64,000 bases of DNA, from the NCBI GenBank assembly GCA_029582165.1, contig CM055874.1, positions 29,534,883-29,598,882 of the forward strand, written 5' to 3'. Positions 1 to 11,100 of the stretch are shown here, piece after piece. The stretch is from Portulaca oleracea. Its lineage: Eukaryota; Streptophyta; Magnoliopsida; Caryophyllales; Portulacaceae. The notes below the pieces were generated by a model, which saw only the letters and a list, made by a program, of their open reading frames with translations, made no database searches and had not been told where the DNA came from. Every line of letters starts with the position of its first letter. Position 1 is the first letter of the stretch. The position numbers were made by a program, and so were the translations under genes.

Positions 1-2905
1 CAGAAGGATGTGGGGGGTTAGACGAGGTGATTGAGTCAGTTGAACAGAAGGTTACTCCCGAGATGAATGAAGTCCTGACGGCTCCATACACAAACAAGGA
101 GATTTGGGCAACACTATGTGGTATGCATCCCAATAAAGCTCCTGGCCCCAATGGGTTGAATCCATGATTTTTTCAACGTTACTGGGGCATAGTGGGTCAG
201 GATGTGTGTAGGTTTGTTCTTGAAATTTTGAATGGAGGATGAGTGTCGGATAAGCTCAACCAAACTAATGTGGTCCTTATTCCAAAGAAATCTGGTCCAG
301 AGGAGTTAACGGACTACCGACCAATCAGTTTATGCAACGTTGTATACAAGATAGCGACCAAAGTTATTGCAAATCGTTTGAAACCCCTGTTGAACAAGAT
401 TATTTCGCTGGCTCAGAGCGCCTTCTCTCCCGGTAGATTGATCACGGATAATGTTCTTATTGCATACGAAATTTTCCATTCGATGGAAAACAACTATAGT
501 GCTGGAGGCTCGATGGCAGTAAAAGTTGACATGATGAAAGCATACGATCGGGTAGAGTGGGATTTTTTGGAAAGAATATTCCAAAAGCTCGGGTTCGACT
601 ATGGTTGGGTACGGGTGATTATGAATTGTGTGCGTTCAACATCTTTTTCTATTATCCTGAATGGTTGGCCGCGGGGGAGGATAATCCCATCGAGGGGCTT
701 AAGACAAGGGGATCCTATTTCCCCATATTTGTTTTTGTTTGTTGCTGAAGGGTTGGTTGGTTTGCTTAGGGGAGCGGAAAATCGGGATTTGATTCATGGG
801 CATAGGGTCTGTTGGGGTGCTCCTAGAGTCAGCCACTTGCTGTTTGCAGACGACTCTATCTTTTTCTGTAAGGCCTCGGTTGAGGAAGCAAAGGAGTTAA
901 TGGGTATCCTAAAATCGTATGAAGTTGCCTCTGGCCAAAAGGTAAATCTATTAAAGTCAAATGTGGTTTTTTCTAAAGGTATCTCGGAGGATAAGAGGGA
1001 TGAGATATCAAGGGAGATGGATATCAAAGAAGTTTCAACTCAAGATAAATACCTGGGGCTGCCAGCTTATGTCGGTAGAAGCAAATATAAAGCTTTCCTT
1101 AGTGTAAAAGATAGAGTTGGGAAAAGGCTTGCGGGTTGGGTTGATAAATTGATCTCCTCGGCAGGGAAAGAGATCCTTATCAAAGCAGTGGCACAGGCCA
1201 TCCCGACTTATGCAATGAGCATATTCAAGCTTCCAAAGAATCTGTGTAGGGATATACAAAGCATTGTGAACCGTTTTTGGTGGGTAATGATCCGAACAAG
1301 AGGAAGATCCATTGGGTCAGGAAGGTCATCCTCTGTGATGCGAAGGGAAATGGTGGGCTGGGTTTCCGCGATTCAGAAGCGTTTAACGACATTCTCTTAG
1401 CTAAACAATTCTGGCGCCTCACCAAGAACCCGGAGTCACTGGTCTTTCAAATTCTAAAAGCCAAATATTTCCCGGATGGTGATATCAGAAAGGCTCATCT
1501 TGGTGCGAAACCGAGTTTTACTTGGCGTAGCATTTGGGATGCTAGATATATAATTGATAATGGATTAAGGTGGGTTGTTGGGAATGGAAAATTGATAAAA
1601 ATTTGGGAGGATCGGTGGATTCCGAGGCCGTTTTCTTTCAAGGTGATGAATAGTCCTCCGTTGGCAAATAAGGAAATGCGAGTTGCTGAGCTAATTGATC
1701 AGGACAGAGGGTGCTGGAAGGAGCATCTGGTTAGATCCTGCCTCCATCCTTTTGATGCTGAACTTGTTTTAGCAATTCCTATTTGCAGGGAATCTCCCGA
1801 GGATTTTTTGTCTTGGCACTTCACAAAAGACGGCCGGTACACTGTAAAATCTGGGTATCATCTGGTGAGGAGTTTGAATAAAAGGGATATCCCTTCTTCA
1901 TGAACAAATACGGGAGGGCTCCTTTGGAAACAAATATGGAATCTGAAAATCCCCCCGAGTATGAGGATGTTTGTATGGAGGCTTACGATGAATGTCTTGC
2001 CGACGGCGGGTAATTTGGCAAAAAGAATACCATCTATCGAAGGTAGCTGCGAGATTTGTGGTGTTGAGAATGAATGTGAGATCCACACGTTTTTTCTCTG
2101 CCCATCGGCGAAAGAAGTATGGGCTTACAGCCCGTTTCCAGAATGGGGAGGGAGAATTGATGGGGGCTCGATGAAGGAGGTCATTGGCCTCGTTCTGTCA
2201 AAAGATGTGGGAATCGTAAAAGAAGAGTTCTTTGCAATTTTTTGGGGGATTTGGAACCTGAGGAACAAAAGGGTTAGGGCTCACGAATGGGGAAATCCTG
2301 AGGTTATGGCTAGTGTATCAATCCAGTGGGTAAATCAATATCGGAAGAGTGGGGAGGTGGTGAAGCCCGTTTCGGAAAGTGGGATGGAGGTCAGGTGGCA
2401 GCCGCCCCCTATCGGGATGGTGAAGCTGAATTTTGATGGTGGAAAGGTGGGCTCGGGGTGGTTCGGCTGGGGTTTCGTAGCGAGGAACTCTGATGGTTCG
2501 GTGGAGGCGGTTGGAGTGGAGCAGGGACCATTCTTTTGCGATGCACAAATTGAGGAGACTAGGGCGTGCCTATTAGCAATCTCAGAAGCTAGTAAGTTGG
2601 GTTTCAAAAAAGTGATTGTGGAAGGAGATTCTGTAGGGCTTATCAACAGTCTACGAAATCAAGTATTTGATAATACAGCTCGTTTTCCTTTTATACAAAA
2701 GATTTTGGAGCTTTGTAAGTGCTTTGAGTATATTAGGTTTAATCATGTTAGAGGGGGGGGGGGGGGAGGAGGTAATTCATTTGCCCATTCCCTAGCTCAT
2801 CTTTCCCCCAACTTCTTTGGTAAAAGGATTCGGTTAGGTGAGTTTCCAGGTTTTATCTACAGCCTAGCTTTGGTTGATCATTGTAATACTTCTGTAAATG
2901 AATAA
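1..2905 (+). pseudogene. LINE ORF2 remnant: reverse transcriptase, zf-RVT, RNase H
   Basis: Would copy the LINE RNA into DNA at the target site. The reverse transcriptase core runs to about 1280. It shows the LIPKK and YRPISLCN segments near 280-340, LRQGDPISPYLF near 700-735 and the catalytic FADD at 843-854. A Cys/His zf-RVT segment (CEICG followed by HTFFLCP) lies at 2050-2105, and an RVT_3-type RNase H starts with LNFDGG near 2430. Breaks: in-frame TGA at 165-167 and 240-242, a frameshift near 1280, and TGA at 1901-1903. The final stop is at 2903-2905. Domain order and motifs are unambiguous; the copy cannot encode a full protein. Confidence 0.93.
2753..2766 (+). repeat. Homopolymer run of 14 G inside the RNase H end
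   Basis: A run of 14 consecutive G, followed by AGGAGG, lies near the C-terminal end of the RNase H region and encodes a glycine tract. It is probably slippage expansion in a dead copy, and could also be a sequencing or assembly length error. Confidence 0.8.
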
Positions 2906-2928
2906 ATTGTTGGTTTGCTTTGGCCCTC

Positions 2929-2943
2929 AAAAAAAAAAAAAAA
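2929..2943 (+). other. LINE poly(A) tail
   Basis: Fifteen A residues start 23 bases after the ORF2 stop codon and mark the 3' end of the retrotransposed RNA. A second A-rich run near 2974 could be target DNA or a second tail. Confidence 0.85.
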
Positions 2944-4271
2944 TCAACATTATTATATAAAATCCTAATCCTTAAAAAAAAAAATGTACAGTTACATGAT
3001 TTATAAATAAAAAATTTTATTTTCTAGCGAATCTCAAGTTGAAAGAGAATATTTTTATATAATTAATTTAAATAAATTAAAGCTTGTGACATTTTTTTTA
3101 TTTTAATTGATGGTAGTGACATTTTTTTATTTTTCGAGAAAGTTGAGTGGTATTTTTGACCTTTTTGAAATGTTGAGTGACATTTTGTCCAAACAATCTT
3201 TTAATCGGTTCACAACTTGTCACATCAGGTTCCAGTGGCATTTTTTACTATTTTAGAAAGTTCAGTGGCAATAATGATAGTTTGTAAAAGTCAGTGGCAT
3301 TTTTTACTATTTTGAAAAATTGAGTGTCATTTTTTGTCAAGCACTCCACCCCATTGCAATGCCAAAATCCTAGTCCAATATTAAATCCTAAATCTAACCC
3401 CCCCAACCCCAACCGTTCCCTTTCTTTCTTCTGGCTGGGAAGACCCCCGATCCCCTGCTGCTCTCTCACACAAATAACCCCGCCCCCCACCCGATCTCCC
3501 TCTTTCCCGTGTTCCCACTTCATGCGCCGCCGTCACCGTTGACCAACGACCACCGCCTGTGGCACCACCTAACGCGCCACATGCCACCTTCCTGAGCTCC
3601 ACTGTCGCAGAGGAAGTCGTCGAGCATCAAAGACACCAACGTAGCCCTATTTTGGGTTGCCACCACCATTGTTGTACGTTCACTCTGTCAGCCTCTAGCA
3701 GGCCGCCTGTGACTACCTCGCGCTGCCAAGAACAACCCTCGAAAATCAGACCAACAACCACTGCATCGTAGCCTCTTTTGGGGTACTCCGTTTTGCCCCC
3801 TGTTTTGATGTTGCCGCTGCCCCGACCTAGCGACGTGACCGCTATCAACCCTGTCGTTGCCAAGAGCCACCAATTGCACCACCCTCGCCTCCTTCGACTG
3901 CCGACGGCTACCGTTGCCTCAGCCAACTACCACTCCCTTGATCGTATGACCTTAAACCCCAACTATTTACTCCATGTATTATTATTGTATAAATTGGGTT
4001 TTACTAATATGAATTTTGATTTGAGTTTTCTTGCTGTGAGTATTACTTTACGTATGTTACCAAGTTATTTTGTTAATTATCAAGTTTTACATTAAAAAGT
4101 TTGTATTAAAGTTTAACTATATCTTCAAAACCCTTACTGTGTTACTAGAGTATTATGTGAAGTTTTGGTGTAGCCTTTTATCGGGTTTATTGGTTTATTG
4201 TTATAAGAGTTGTGTTAGTTTGTGTAAAAATGATCATCTTGGAGAGATTGTGTTATTGTTCTAATTAAGGT
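2944..4271. other. Unassigned intergenic DNA, AT-rich then C-rich
   Basis: No gene can be supported here. 2944-3100 is AT-rich. 3100-3340 holds degenerate copies of an AGTGRCATTTTTT motif (listed separately). About 3340-3950 is strikingly C-rich, with proline, arginine and histidine codons, and resembles the GC-rich first exon or 5' UTR of a plant gene, perhaps a captured fragment. From 3950 to 4271 it is AT-rich again. The short open frames in the C-rich part have no recognisable domain, so I call no protein. Confidence 0.5.
3108..3340 (+). repeat. Degenerate direct repeats of an AGTGRCATTTTTT motif
   Basis: About six degenerate copies of a unit resembling GAGTGGCATTTTTTACT, separated by 25-45 bases of A/T-rich sequence containing AGAAAGTTGAGTGG-like words. 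Such blocks occur at ends of some plant DNA transposons, but I find no inverted copy at the other side, so the element type is undetermined. Confidence 0.55.
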
Positions 4272-4548
4272 TGCGTTGGAAATATGGGGTAACACGGTCA
4301 CTTGCACAAGATGAGGGATCACTTGAGTAGCTAGGAGTCGAGGGTCAAACTCGTCTCCCTTTAAGACTTATTCACTAGATCGCGAATAGACTTAAAGGTA
4401 AAATCTAACCTCTTGTAAGCAAAGTACAAGTTCTCTCAAGTTCTCTCAAGAAGTTGTTGCAGTTCAACACCTTAGGAGTTGTGTTAAAGCTCTCTATGAA
4501 GATAGAAAGAAGAGATTGAGGTGTGTTGGATGAATGAAATTCAGTAAC

Positions 4549-4556
4549 TATTTATA
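4549..4556 (-). promoter_or_regulatory. TATA box in the D LTR
   Basis: TATAAATA on the minus strand, preceded by CCCC and followed by a pyrimidine/A-rich leader, as expected for the U3/R border of an LTR promoter. The D palindromes lie 200-320 bases upstream of it. Confidence 0.6.
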
Positions 4557-4758
4557 GGGGTTGGAGCATTCAAATCCCATTCAAACTTTCTAATCAATGT
4601 AGCAAGATTCTAGGGCATTGTCTATGGGATATCCATCATCATTGAGGGATTGATCTTGACTGAGAATATCACTCAAGAATAATTCCTAAAGATACCCTAT
4701 ACATTAATACCCGAGGCTGAAAACAAGGGATTTCGGAAAAAAAGGCCTGTCTGGACAT

Positions 4759-4866
4759 CACCACGGTCCATGGTGCATAGCCACGATCCATGGTGACCCA
4801 ATATTCCTTTTCCTTACTCTCTAGACACCAACATGACCCGTGTCATACCTGGCACGGTCCGTGTTG
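4759..4866 (-). repeat. D-private palindromes (CACCACGGTCCATGGTG family)
   Basis: Three imperfect palindromes sharing CACGRTCC: 4759-4775 CACCACGGTCCATGGTG, 4780-4795 GCCACGATCCATGGTG, and 4851-4866 GGCACGGTCCGTGTTG. All lie in U3, upstream of the LTR TATA box. Confidence 0.6.
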
Positions 4867-4916
4867 GGTCCCTTTTACTTGTTAAGCTAGATTTTAACTC
4901 TTGAAATACTCCAACA

Positions 4917-4927
4917 ATCCCCCAGCG
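4917..4927 (-). other. Polypurine tract of element D
   Basis: Minus strand CGCTGGGGGAT directly abuts the TG start of the 3' LTR. It is the expected plus-strand primer for reverse transcription and fixes the element's orientation. Confidence 0.65.
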
Positions 4928-5839
4928 TTTCAAGAGTTTCACTTGAAATAGCCCGGGATCCCTCATTTGGGTAGAAATACCCTCGCCATACATGACACCT
5001 CCTAGAGAACTTGAACACCCGAGAAATCAAGGAGTTGTTATGTGTCATGAAAGTGTCTCTCAACTTGAACTTTTACTTAATGTACATAATTACAATTAGT
5101 CTGAATGCAAAAGTAGACAAGTCTTTGAACTTTTCATCCTTATTTGACTAATTAGATATATAATACACATACAACTCAAACCTTGATTAAAAAGATGACA
5201 CAATTTAAAACCGACCATGTGTCCATTACCCTCTGCAAAGACAATCAAGCCTAGCCCTAGGCTATCCGAAGCGGCCCACTTCACGTCTTTGCATAGGCAG
5301 ACTTTTACATTCTCGTAATAGAGCTCCCCATCTTATAGATTTCAAAATTTGTTACTGAGTCATAGACTCAATCCACGTAGTCATTACGGTCCATGAGCAT
5401 CACTTGTCCTTTGGGATGAATCACTTGAATTTGATGCTCCAATTGTCCTACAACGTTGTCGGCCATTGAACTCAAGACTTGACCATATATGTCAAGTGTG
5501 AGTTGGAGCTCCGTTGTTGACAATTTATGATTGGGCTTTACACCCATCCCCCTTATCAAGGATCACTAGATAATCTTGTGACCTTGTAAGAGTTTGATCA
5601 TGATACTTTTGAGCGCCCTCTTTACCTAAGATCACTAGATATATACATATCTTTCCATGACCTTACTTATCATGAACGTATCTTAAACTTAACATTTCTT
5701 CCCTTGATCATAGTTGTGATTACACCACCACACTATAGGGTTAGGTAAGAAATATTTTATCCCTTGTCATAATACGACTAAACCATCACATTATAGGCTT
5801 TGGTAAAATTTAAATATTGTCTTCATATGAGTTCATATT
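4928..5839 (-). mobile_element. Element D internal 3' region, no coding domain seen
   Basis: Sequence between the D polypurine tract and the insertion point of Tat element A. It holds two imperfect copies of a roughly 60-base unit around an ACCACxxTATAGG core (about 5700-5755 and 5760-5815). I see no reverse transcriptase, RNase H or integrase motif on the minus strand, so this is a long 3' untranslated part or a non-autonomous element. It continues at 51819 after the nested block. Confidence 0.5.
5835..5839. other. Left target-site duplication of Tat element A (ATATT)
   Basis: ATATT directly precedes the TGTAGGACC end of A. The same five bases follow A's other end at 51814-51818. The match links two LTR ends 46 kb apart as one insertion. 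Confidence 0.85.
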
Positions 5840-6110
5840 TGTAGGACCTCGGAAAAGAATCCCCCGTTCGGGCGAATTCATTTCATTGCGCTACTTGGTG
5901 ATTGGGAGCCGACTAAGGTTGCTTAATCCTCAAACAAGGATATTTTTATTTTATGAAATTTGTTTTCGAGAAGAGACTTTTATTTTATTTCATAATCAAT
6001 TTATATTATTCACATGCTTGAGGTTACATCAAATTAATTGACAAATAATTTTACATAAAATCCGATTCAAATCCGAGCCACGGCTCAACAGAGAATTCTT
6101 AGAAAATTCA

Positions 6111-6126
6111 AAGGCCATGTGACCTT
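6111..6126. repeat. A-private palindrome in the U5 side of the LTR
   Basis: AAGGCCATGTGACCTT. It lies about 1220-1236 bases from the LTR start, nearly the same place as the last palindrome of the C LTR (offset 1244), although the palindrome sequence differs between the families. Confidence 0.6.
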
Positions 6127-6828
6127 TGATAATTTTTATGGTATTTTCTCTTGAGTAGACTCCGGATTGGAATATGGGCAAGTGTGAATTATTTTATAAA
6201 TTCATTTGACGTAATAAACATTCATGTTGGATAATAAAAAGAGATTAAAAAACAAGAAAGAGTCGTTAGCCAATTTAAGGAAACCGACAAACAATAAGTA
6301 ATAAAAAAATGACTCCGGTCTACAAACCCAAATTCTAAGTCTAAGGGCAAGGCTACGAATTCGAGAATTAAATAATTCTCGAATCCGCCTGTTTGAAAAT
6401 AGACTCTACTAAAATCGAACTTGAAATGAAATTGAGCGAGGAGAACTTTTAATAAATTTCACGAAGTTAATATTCGAACATGCAAATAAAAGAATGAAGG
6501 TTTTTACAAATGAATGTACAAATAGCACGTTACATAGAAATAAACTACATTATTGAAAACCAAAGGATGGACGAACCTCACTTTAAACTTCGGTAGGATG
6601 AATGGAAGATCGAACTCCTTATTGTGGACCCTTGATCGTGGCTTGATAGTAGCTTGGAATGAAGGCTATTTGGAAGTGGTGGAAGATGAATTTGACGAAG
6701 AAATATGGATGATAGTGATTGAAGGCGAGTATAGAAGATGGATGATAGTAGAATAGAGTGGTGGAGGAGAGGATTGTGATGGAAGTTGTTTATGGTATTA
6801 GTTGATGAAATGAGTGAGGATGAGGGGG

Positions 6829-6837
6829 ATATTTATA
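6829..6837 (-). promoter_or_regulatory. TATA box of the A LTR
   Basis: Minus strand TATAAATAT followed by a C/T-rich leader. The palindrome cluster at 7018-7257 lies upstream of it on the minus strand. Confidence 0.65.
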
Positions 6838-6905
6838 TGTGGAGGGTGGATGATTGAAGATGGAAGGAGGGGGACATGAGTCCAAGGATCATGCCCCTTA
6901 GACAA

Positions 6906-7257
6906 ATAGGAAGGCCTCTCGGTCATGCTCAAAATCATAAGTCAAAGGTCAATGGAGGTGATCGTGGGATTGCATTGTGATGGAGGGAAAAAGATGGTGG
7001 CAAAATCTGAATTTAATAGGAAGGCCACCTGGCCGTCGATTTAATTACACACGGATCGCCAACGTGGCGATCAATTCCCGGTCAATAGAAATGAGGAAGG
7101 CCGCCTGTCCTTCCTATTTCTATGGACTGGGTGCGCCTTCTTTCGGCCCGTTTGGAGGCGTTGAGGAAAATAGGAAGGCCGCCAATCTTTCTTATTTTTC
7201 TAGGGCTTGGGTCGCTGTTGGGCGTGCCTTGAAAATGGGCAAGGCCCAGTGGCCTTT
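6906..7257. repeat. A-private palindrome cluster in the 3' LTR U3
   Basis: Copies start at 6908 (degenerate), 7018, 7094, 7172 and 7241. The best is GGAAGGCCGCCTGTCCTTCC. Outer arms GGAAGG/CCTTCC are kept while the centre varies. Spacings from 7018 onward are 76, 78 and 69 bases. Matching copies remain in the other LTR at about 51379-51725. Confidence 0.8.
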
Positions 7258-7347
7258 CTTTTCTTTTTATTTTCCTTGGGTGAAGTCCGACTGTGTTGAC
7301 CCAATTTTCTCGAGTGAATTTTACCGGTACAAAATTTGTTGTCTACA

Positions 7348-7364
7348 GAGAGCCCCCACTTTGA
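7348..7364 (-). other. Polypurine tract of A
   Basis: Minus strand TCAAAGTGGGGGCTCTC abutting the LTR. It is identical to the PPT of element C (46968-46984). Similarity between the two elements extends about 35 bases further inward. Confidence 0.85.
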
Positions 7365-7542
7365 TCGAGTCTGAATAGGACGAAGGTCAAAGTAGCCTGA
7401 GATCCTGATTAGTTGTGACTGGTAGTGCTCTTGGAAAGTGAGCGATGCTGGTGCTCTTTTAATAGCAACCTGGAAGATGTCGGCGGCCTTTTAGTAAATC
7501 TTACCTCGGGCTGGTTCGGGATAACAAGAGCCTAATTGCAGC

Positions 7543-7642
7543 AAGGAGGGCCGCCTGCCCTTGTTATTTCATTGGGCCTGGCCCACACTTTCATTTGGCG
7601 GGCTTGGGCTGATCTAGGCGGAGGAAGGCCGCCGAGCCTTCC
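7543..7642. repeat. Palindrome pair upstream of A antisense gene 1
   Basis: Two A-family palindromes, 7543-7562 (AAGGAGGGCCGCCTGCCCTT) and 7622-7642 (core GGAAGGCCGCCGAGCCTTCC), 79 bases apart start to start. The spacer contains TGGGCC, GGCCCA and TGGGCT words. The pair ends about 210 bases upstream of the TATA box of gene 1. Confidence 0.75.
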
Positions 7643-7850
7643 TTTTTTCTTCTTTTTTTTATTTTTCTTTCTTCCCTCGTTGATGGCATCTTGAATGGGG
7701 CCCACTGGGATGCTTTCCACGTAGGCCATGCGGGCATGCTGCTCATTTGGGAGGCAAAAGGATGAGATTGGAGATTCCCAATCAATGAGAGGCATTTAGC
7801 ATCTCGAGGCGGGTCCTTGAAACAGACGGTACGTATTCATTCGCCTTTTC

Positions 7851-7858
7851 TATAAATG
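7851..7858 (+). promoter_or_regulatory. TATA box of A antisense gene 1
   Basis: TATAAATG preceded by CTTTTC. Element C has TATAAATA at the homologous place (complement 45880-45887). This supports a dedicated promoter for the plus-strand gene, independent of the LTR. Confidence 0.65.
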
Positions 7859-7864
7859 CATTGC

Positions 7865-8043
7865 TTCATTCATTCATTCATTCATTCATTCATTCATTCA
7901 TTCATTCATTCATTCATTCATTCATTCATTCATTCATTCATTCATTCATTCATTCATTCATTCATTCATTCATTCATTCATTCATTCATTCATTCATTCA
8001 TTCATTCATTCATTCATTTATTCATTCATTCATTCATTCATTC
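7865..8043 (+). repeat. (TTCA)n microsatellite, about 179 bp
   Basis: About 45 tandem TTCA units with one interruption (CATTTATT near 8019). It lies between the TATA box and the start codon of antisense gene 1, that is, in its predicted 5' UTR. The homologous UTR in element C has only a few CATTCA words. Confidence 0.97.
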
Positions 8044-8127
8044 ACATCTCTTCACTTCACTCCTTTGAAGCTCTCAAATAGCTCTCTCATCTCTTTGCTT
8101 GAAAGTTGTTTTTTTATTCGGAGAAGG

Positions 8128-11100
8128 ATGCAGCCACGGAGCCAAAGGAATCCCCCTCTTCCCCATGCAGCGGGGTGGGCCCATGAAGGCTCTTCTAGGC
8201 GAAGCTTTGCTTCCGGAGTCGAGGCTACTGCTGCTGATTTGACTCTCCGCAATTGGAAGCACGTCTGGTATCACCGATCGCACATCAAGGTAACCGTCGA
8301 ATTTTTCTTTGCCCGTATTTTATTTTAGCGTAAAATGAGCAAGCAGAAATGTTTAGTTTTTTTTTCCCGTCTTATCGATTTTAGCTAATTTTAAATTGCG
8401 TGCTCGGTACCTTTTAGTCATTTGAATACTTGCATGCGCCTCTTTAATTTTGCCCGATGTTATAACATCCGAAATCATGAGTCATTGGCCCGAATACACA
8501 TGTCCCATGTCCCGTCACAGGCCCGGCGGCCTTGCTTGACGGATTTGTTCCACTTTCGGCCCAGTCGTTCAAGAGAATCAGCCCAATTTTTGAGGAAGGC
8601 CATACGACCTTCCTATTTTCTGTGACGGGCTGATTGCAAACATGGGCCACCCCGTAGCCCAAGAGAAATTACAGGCCCTGCGACCTTCTTTTTTTTGTTG
8701 TTTTTTCCTTTCGTGGGCCTTTCGTATTCTCTGCTTGGGCCAGCCCAAAAGGGAAGGCTATGCAGCCTTCCTAGGGAATTTCCCATGCTTCGTCCATTAT
8801 AAAATCGGATCTGTTGCGGGTTGCGACCCGAATTCATGTTTCGCAGCTCTTAGCCTTTTTATTTGCTGCTTTAGGAGGATTCTCTGAAGACCTGTGAAAG
8901 TCTGAAAAGGCTCATGAAGGTCGTTGATTCCTTGGGGGACTTTTCACGTGACACCTTAACAGCACGGGCTTTTCCAACTTTTGGTTGTGTCTGGTAGCTT
9001 GGAACAGCAAGACTCATCGTGTCCTGGGAAGGGCCATGGCTGAAAGGTTTTGGGACACGACTAACTCGTTTCACTTGCCAGTGGGTGAAATGACGATGAC
9101 CCCCACTAACTTTGTTATGATCACGGGTCTGTTGGGGTGGATGAAATGTGAGTTTTCTCAAGCATCCTCCTCTGGGAGTCATGGCCATGCTGGGCCTAGT
9201 GCTGACGCGTCTTCGGCTTGGGCAAGGTTTATCAAACTTGACGTACTCGCATTTTGAAACCCTATTTCGCGGCAACAATTTCGCCAACCTGCCACTAAAC
9301 CAACGCCGTTTCTTGTTCATGGCGTACTTTATTGGATTTACCATTTTTGCCAACCGTGGCGGCAATATATTATTGACTTAGATGGAGAATTTGCTAAATT
9401 TCGATGATATTCATCGGTTGAACTGGGGCAAAGCGGCTTATGCGATGTTTCTCTATGACCTTCGTCTAGGGGTGCGAATTTCTCAGAGTGATGAACCCAT
9501 CCTTGTGCACCCCGCTTGTCCGCACTTCCAATATGGCCCTGCGCAATGGAAGGTGCTCGAGGTATGTACCCGAGACGCTTCACACTTTTTGAGTTGCATG
9601 ACTTTCTTTGTTTACGTCATTTGCGGATTGCCTCCCCTTTTTTTTATTTTTTTTTATGCAGTCTTGGGCTTGCGAATACATTCGCCCCCTGAACATACGC
9701 TCCAACAAGGGTAGGTCCGTTCCTGCCGCCGAACGCTGGACCATCAAGGACATTCAAGGCAAGAAGTTTACCGTAGGACATCTGGACAAGGTTCGCAGTA
9801 TCCTAGACAACCTTACACCGGTATGATTTCTTATCCTTCTTCTTCTGGCTTTTATTGTTGGTCTCTGTCGTAAAACTCCCTTATTGCAGGCCCAGGTGAA
9901 CTGGCGCCCATGGGCAGGCTTTGACTTGGCGTGACTCCTAGCCCCCTTGGAGTTGGTGGAGCACGACACACGTTTTCGTGTGTTGATAGAGTCTTCTTCG
10001 GGTTATGTTTGGTATCCAGGGGAGCGTGCCACGATGCAAATTTTGGGGCGCCATCCGCCTCTCATCCCTGTGGATCCTCCATAGAGGATGTTCGAACCTT
10101 GGTGCTTGGGTACATATCCTTGGAGGGATGCCCTTCAAGGTTAGGAATCTCAGCAGTTTATCAAGGATCTCCCGGAAGATCGTTTTGCCATGGAGCTCGA
10201 CCGGTATCTCAGCCGATTGGCTTTTAGGGCGGTATGTATCCTTTCCCTATGTTGCTCTCCTTCTTTGCACATTATGCTGACTTATTTTCCGCATGTTTTC
10301 CAGCTAGGACCTTATGGCAAGGCTGTTGAGGAGGCAATTCCTGCTGAAGAAGAAAAGATTGGAGGCTTCTTTGAAGTGAAGCAGCTCATGCTCTGCACTG
10401 CAGGAATTCGAACTGAAACTGTTAATTTCTTTTTTGCGCTGATTGTCACTATCTCTCTTTGCTCATGAGCAACTCTGACTTTTGGTCTTGTCTTTTCTTA
10501 GTGAGGTGGGCACGCTTTCGGCGCATAGTTAAGGAGTGGAGCACTATGAAGAAGCATGTCCACCGAGTGTTTACTGCTCAGGTAGATATAAGGGAAACGC
10601 ATCCGGGGGCGTGAATATGGAGGCTGATGCAAAGTCTATACCCCGGCACTACTGCGACGTTTAAATGTTGCACCTCCTCGTAGGGAAGCACCTCCCCGTT
10701 CATCAGCTGGAGAATACACTTCGCAGGCCCGATCTCGCGAAGAAGTAGGAGGTTCTTATTGCGCTCCACTAGCATCAGTTCCCGAGGGTCAAGGGAAAGG
10801 TATTTTGATCAAGGGTCAAGGCTCTACTGGTTCTCGTAGGAGTGGTTCTGGAGCTCATTCCCACCATTCTCAACATATGGAGGACGATATGACTCAGATG
10901 TCCTTAGTGGAGCCTCATGGTTAGGGAGACTCGTATCACAACACTGGGTATGGTGGCGACACTTGGCCTCCCTCCTTTTAGGTGGAGGATACTTTGGAGT
11001 CTAGTCCCATCTATCGGCCTTCACATTCTCGCAGGACTCCTGCTTCCGTGCGCTCTGGTCGTCGAGGTTGTGAGATAGTGGTGAAGGATCATGACTCAGG

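Larger units (their letters stand above)
1..2943 (+). mobile_element. L1-type LINE (non-LTR retrotransposon), 3' part
   Basis: The 3' portion of a plant L1-clade LINE. The window opens inside the polymerase ORF, so ORF1 and the 5' end are not visible. The order reverse transcriptase, cysteine-rich zf-RVT segment, RNase H domain, short 3' UTR and a 15-A tail is the classic plant L1 layout. Because the 5' end is missing, the flanking target-site duplication cannot be tested. Stop codons and a frameshift show it is an old, dead copy. Confidence 0.95.
4272..4916 (-). repeat. Element D: 3' LTR of a Copia-like retrotransposon
   Basis: Read on the minus strand it starts TGTTGGAGTATTTC at 4916 and ends in CA at 4272. 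It is preceded by a purine tract (CGCTGGGGGAT, 4917-4927) that serves as the polypurine primer site, so this is the 3' LTR of a minus-strand element. A TATA box sits at 4549-4556. Near-matching ends (TGTTGGA / TCCAACGCA) support the boundaries. No second LTR is present in the window, so no TSD can be checked; the Copia assignment rests on LTR style and is tentative. Confidence 0.65.
5840..7347 (-). repeat. A 3' LTR (complete)
   Basis: 1508 bp. On the minus strand it runs from TGTAGAC at 7347 to GGTCCTACA at 5840. Its ends and the segment around 5895-5960 match the LTRs of Tat element C, so the two families are related although most of the LTR has diverged. The short open frames across it are not genes. 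Confidence 0.92.

Noticed and set aside
3324..3771. Small proline-rich proteins
   Set aside because: Frames exist on both strands because the DNA is C-rich and stop-poor; no domain and no conserved start context.
7856..8328. Open frames encoding repeated Phe-Ile-His-Ser
   Set aside because: Translation of the (TTCA)n microsatellite; only the last part overlaps real exon 1 of antisense gene 1, which starts at ATG 8128.
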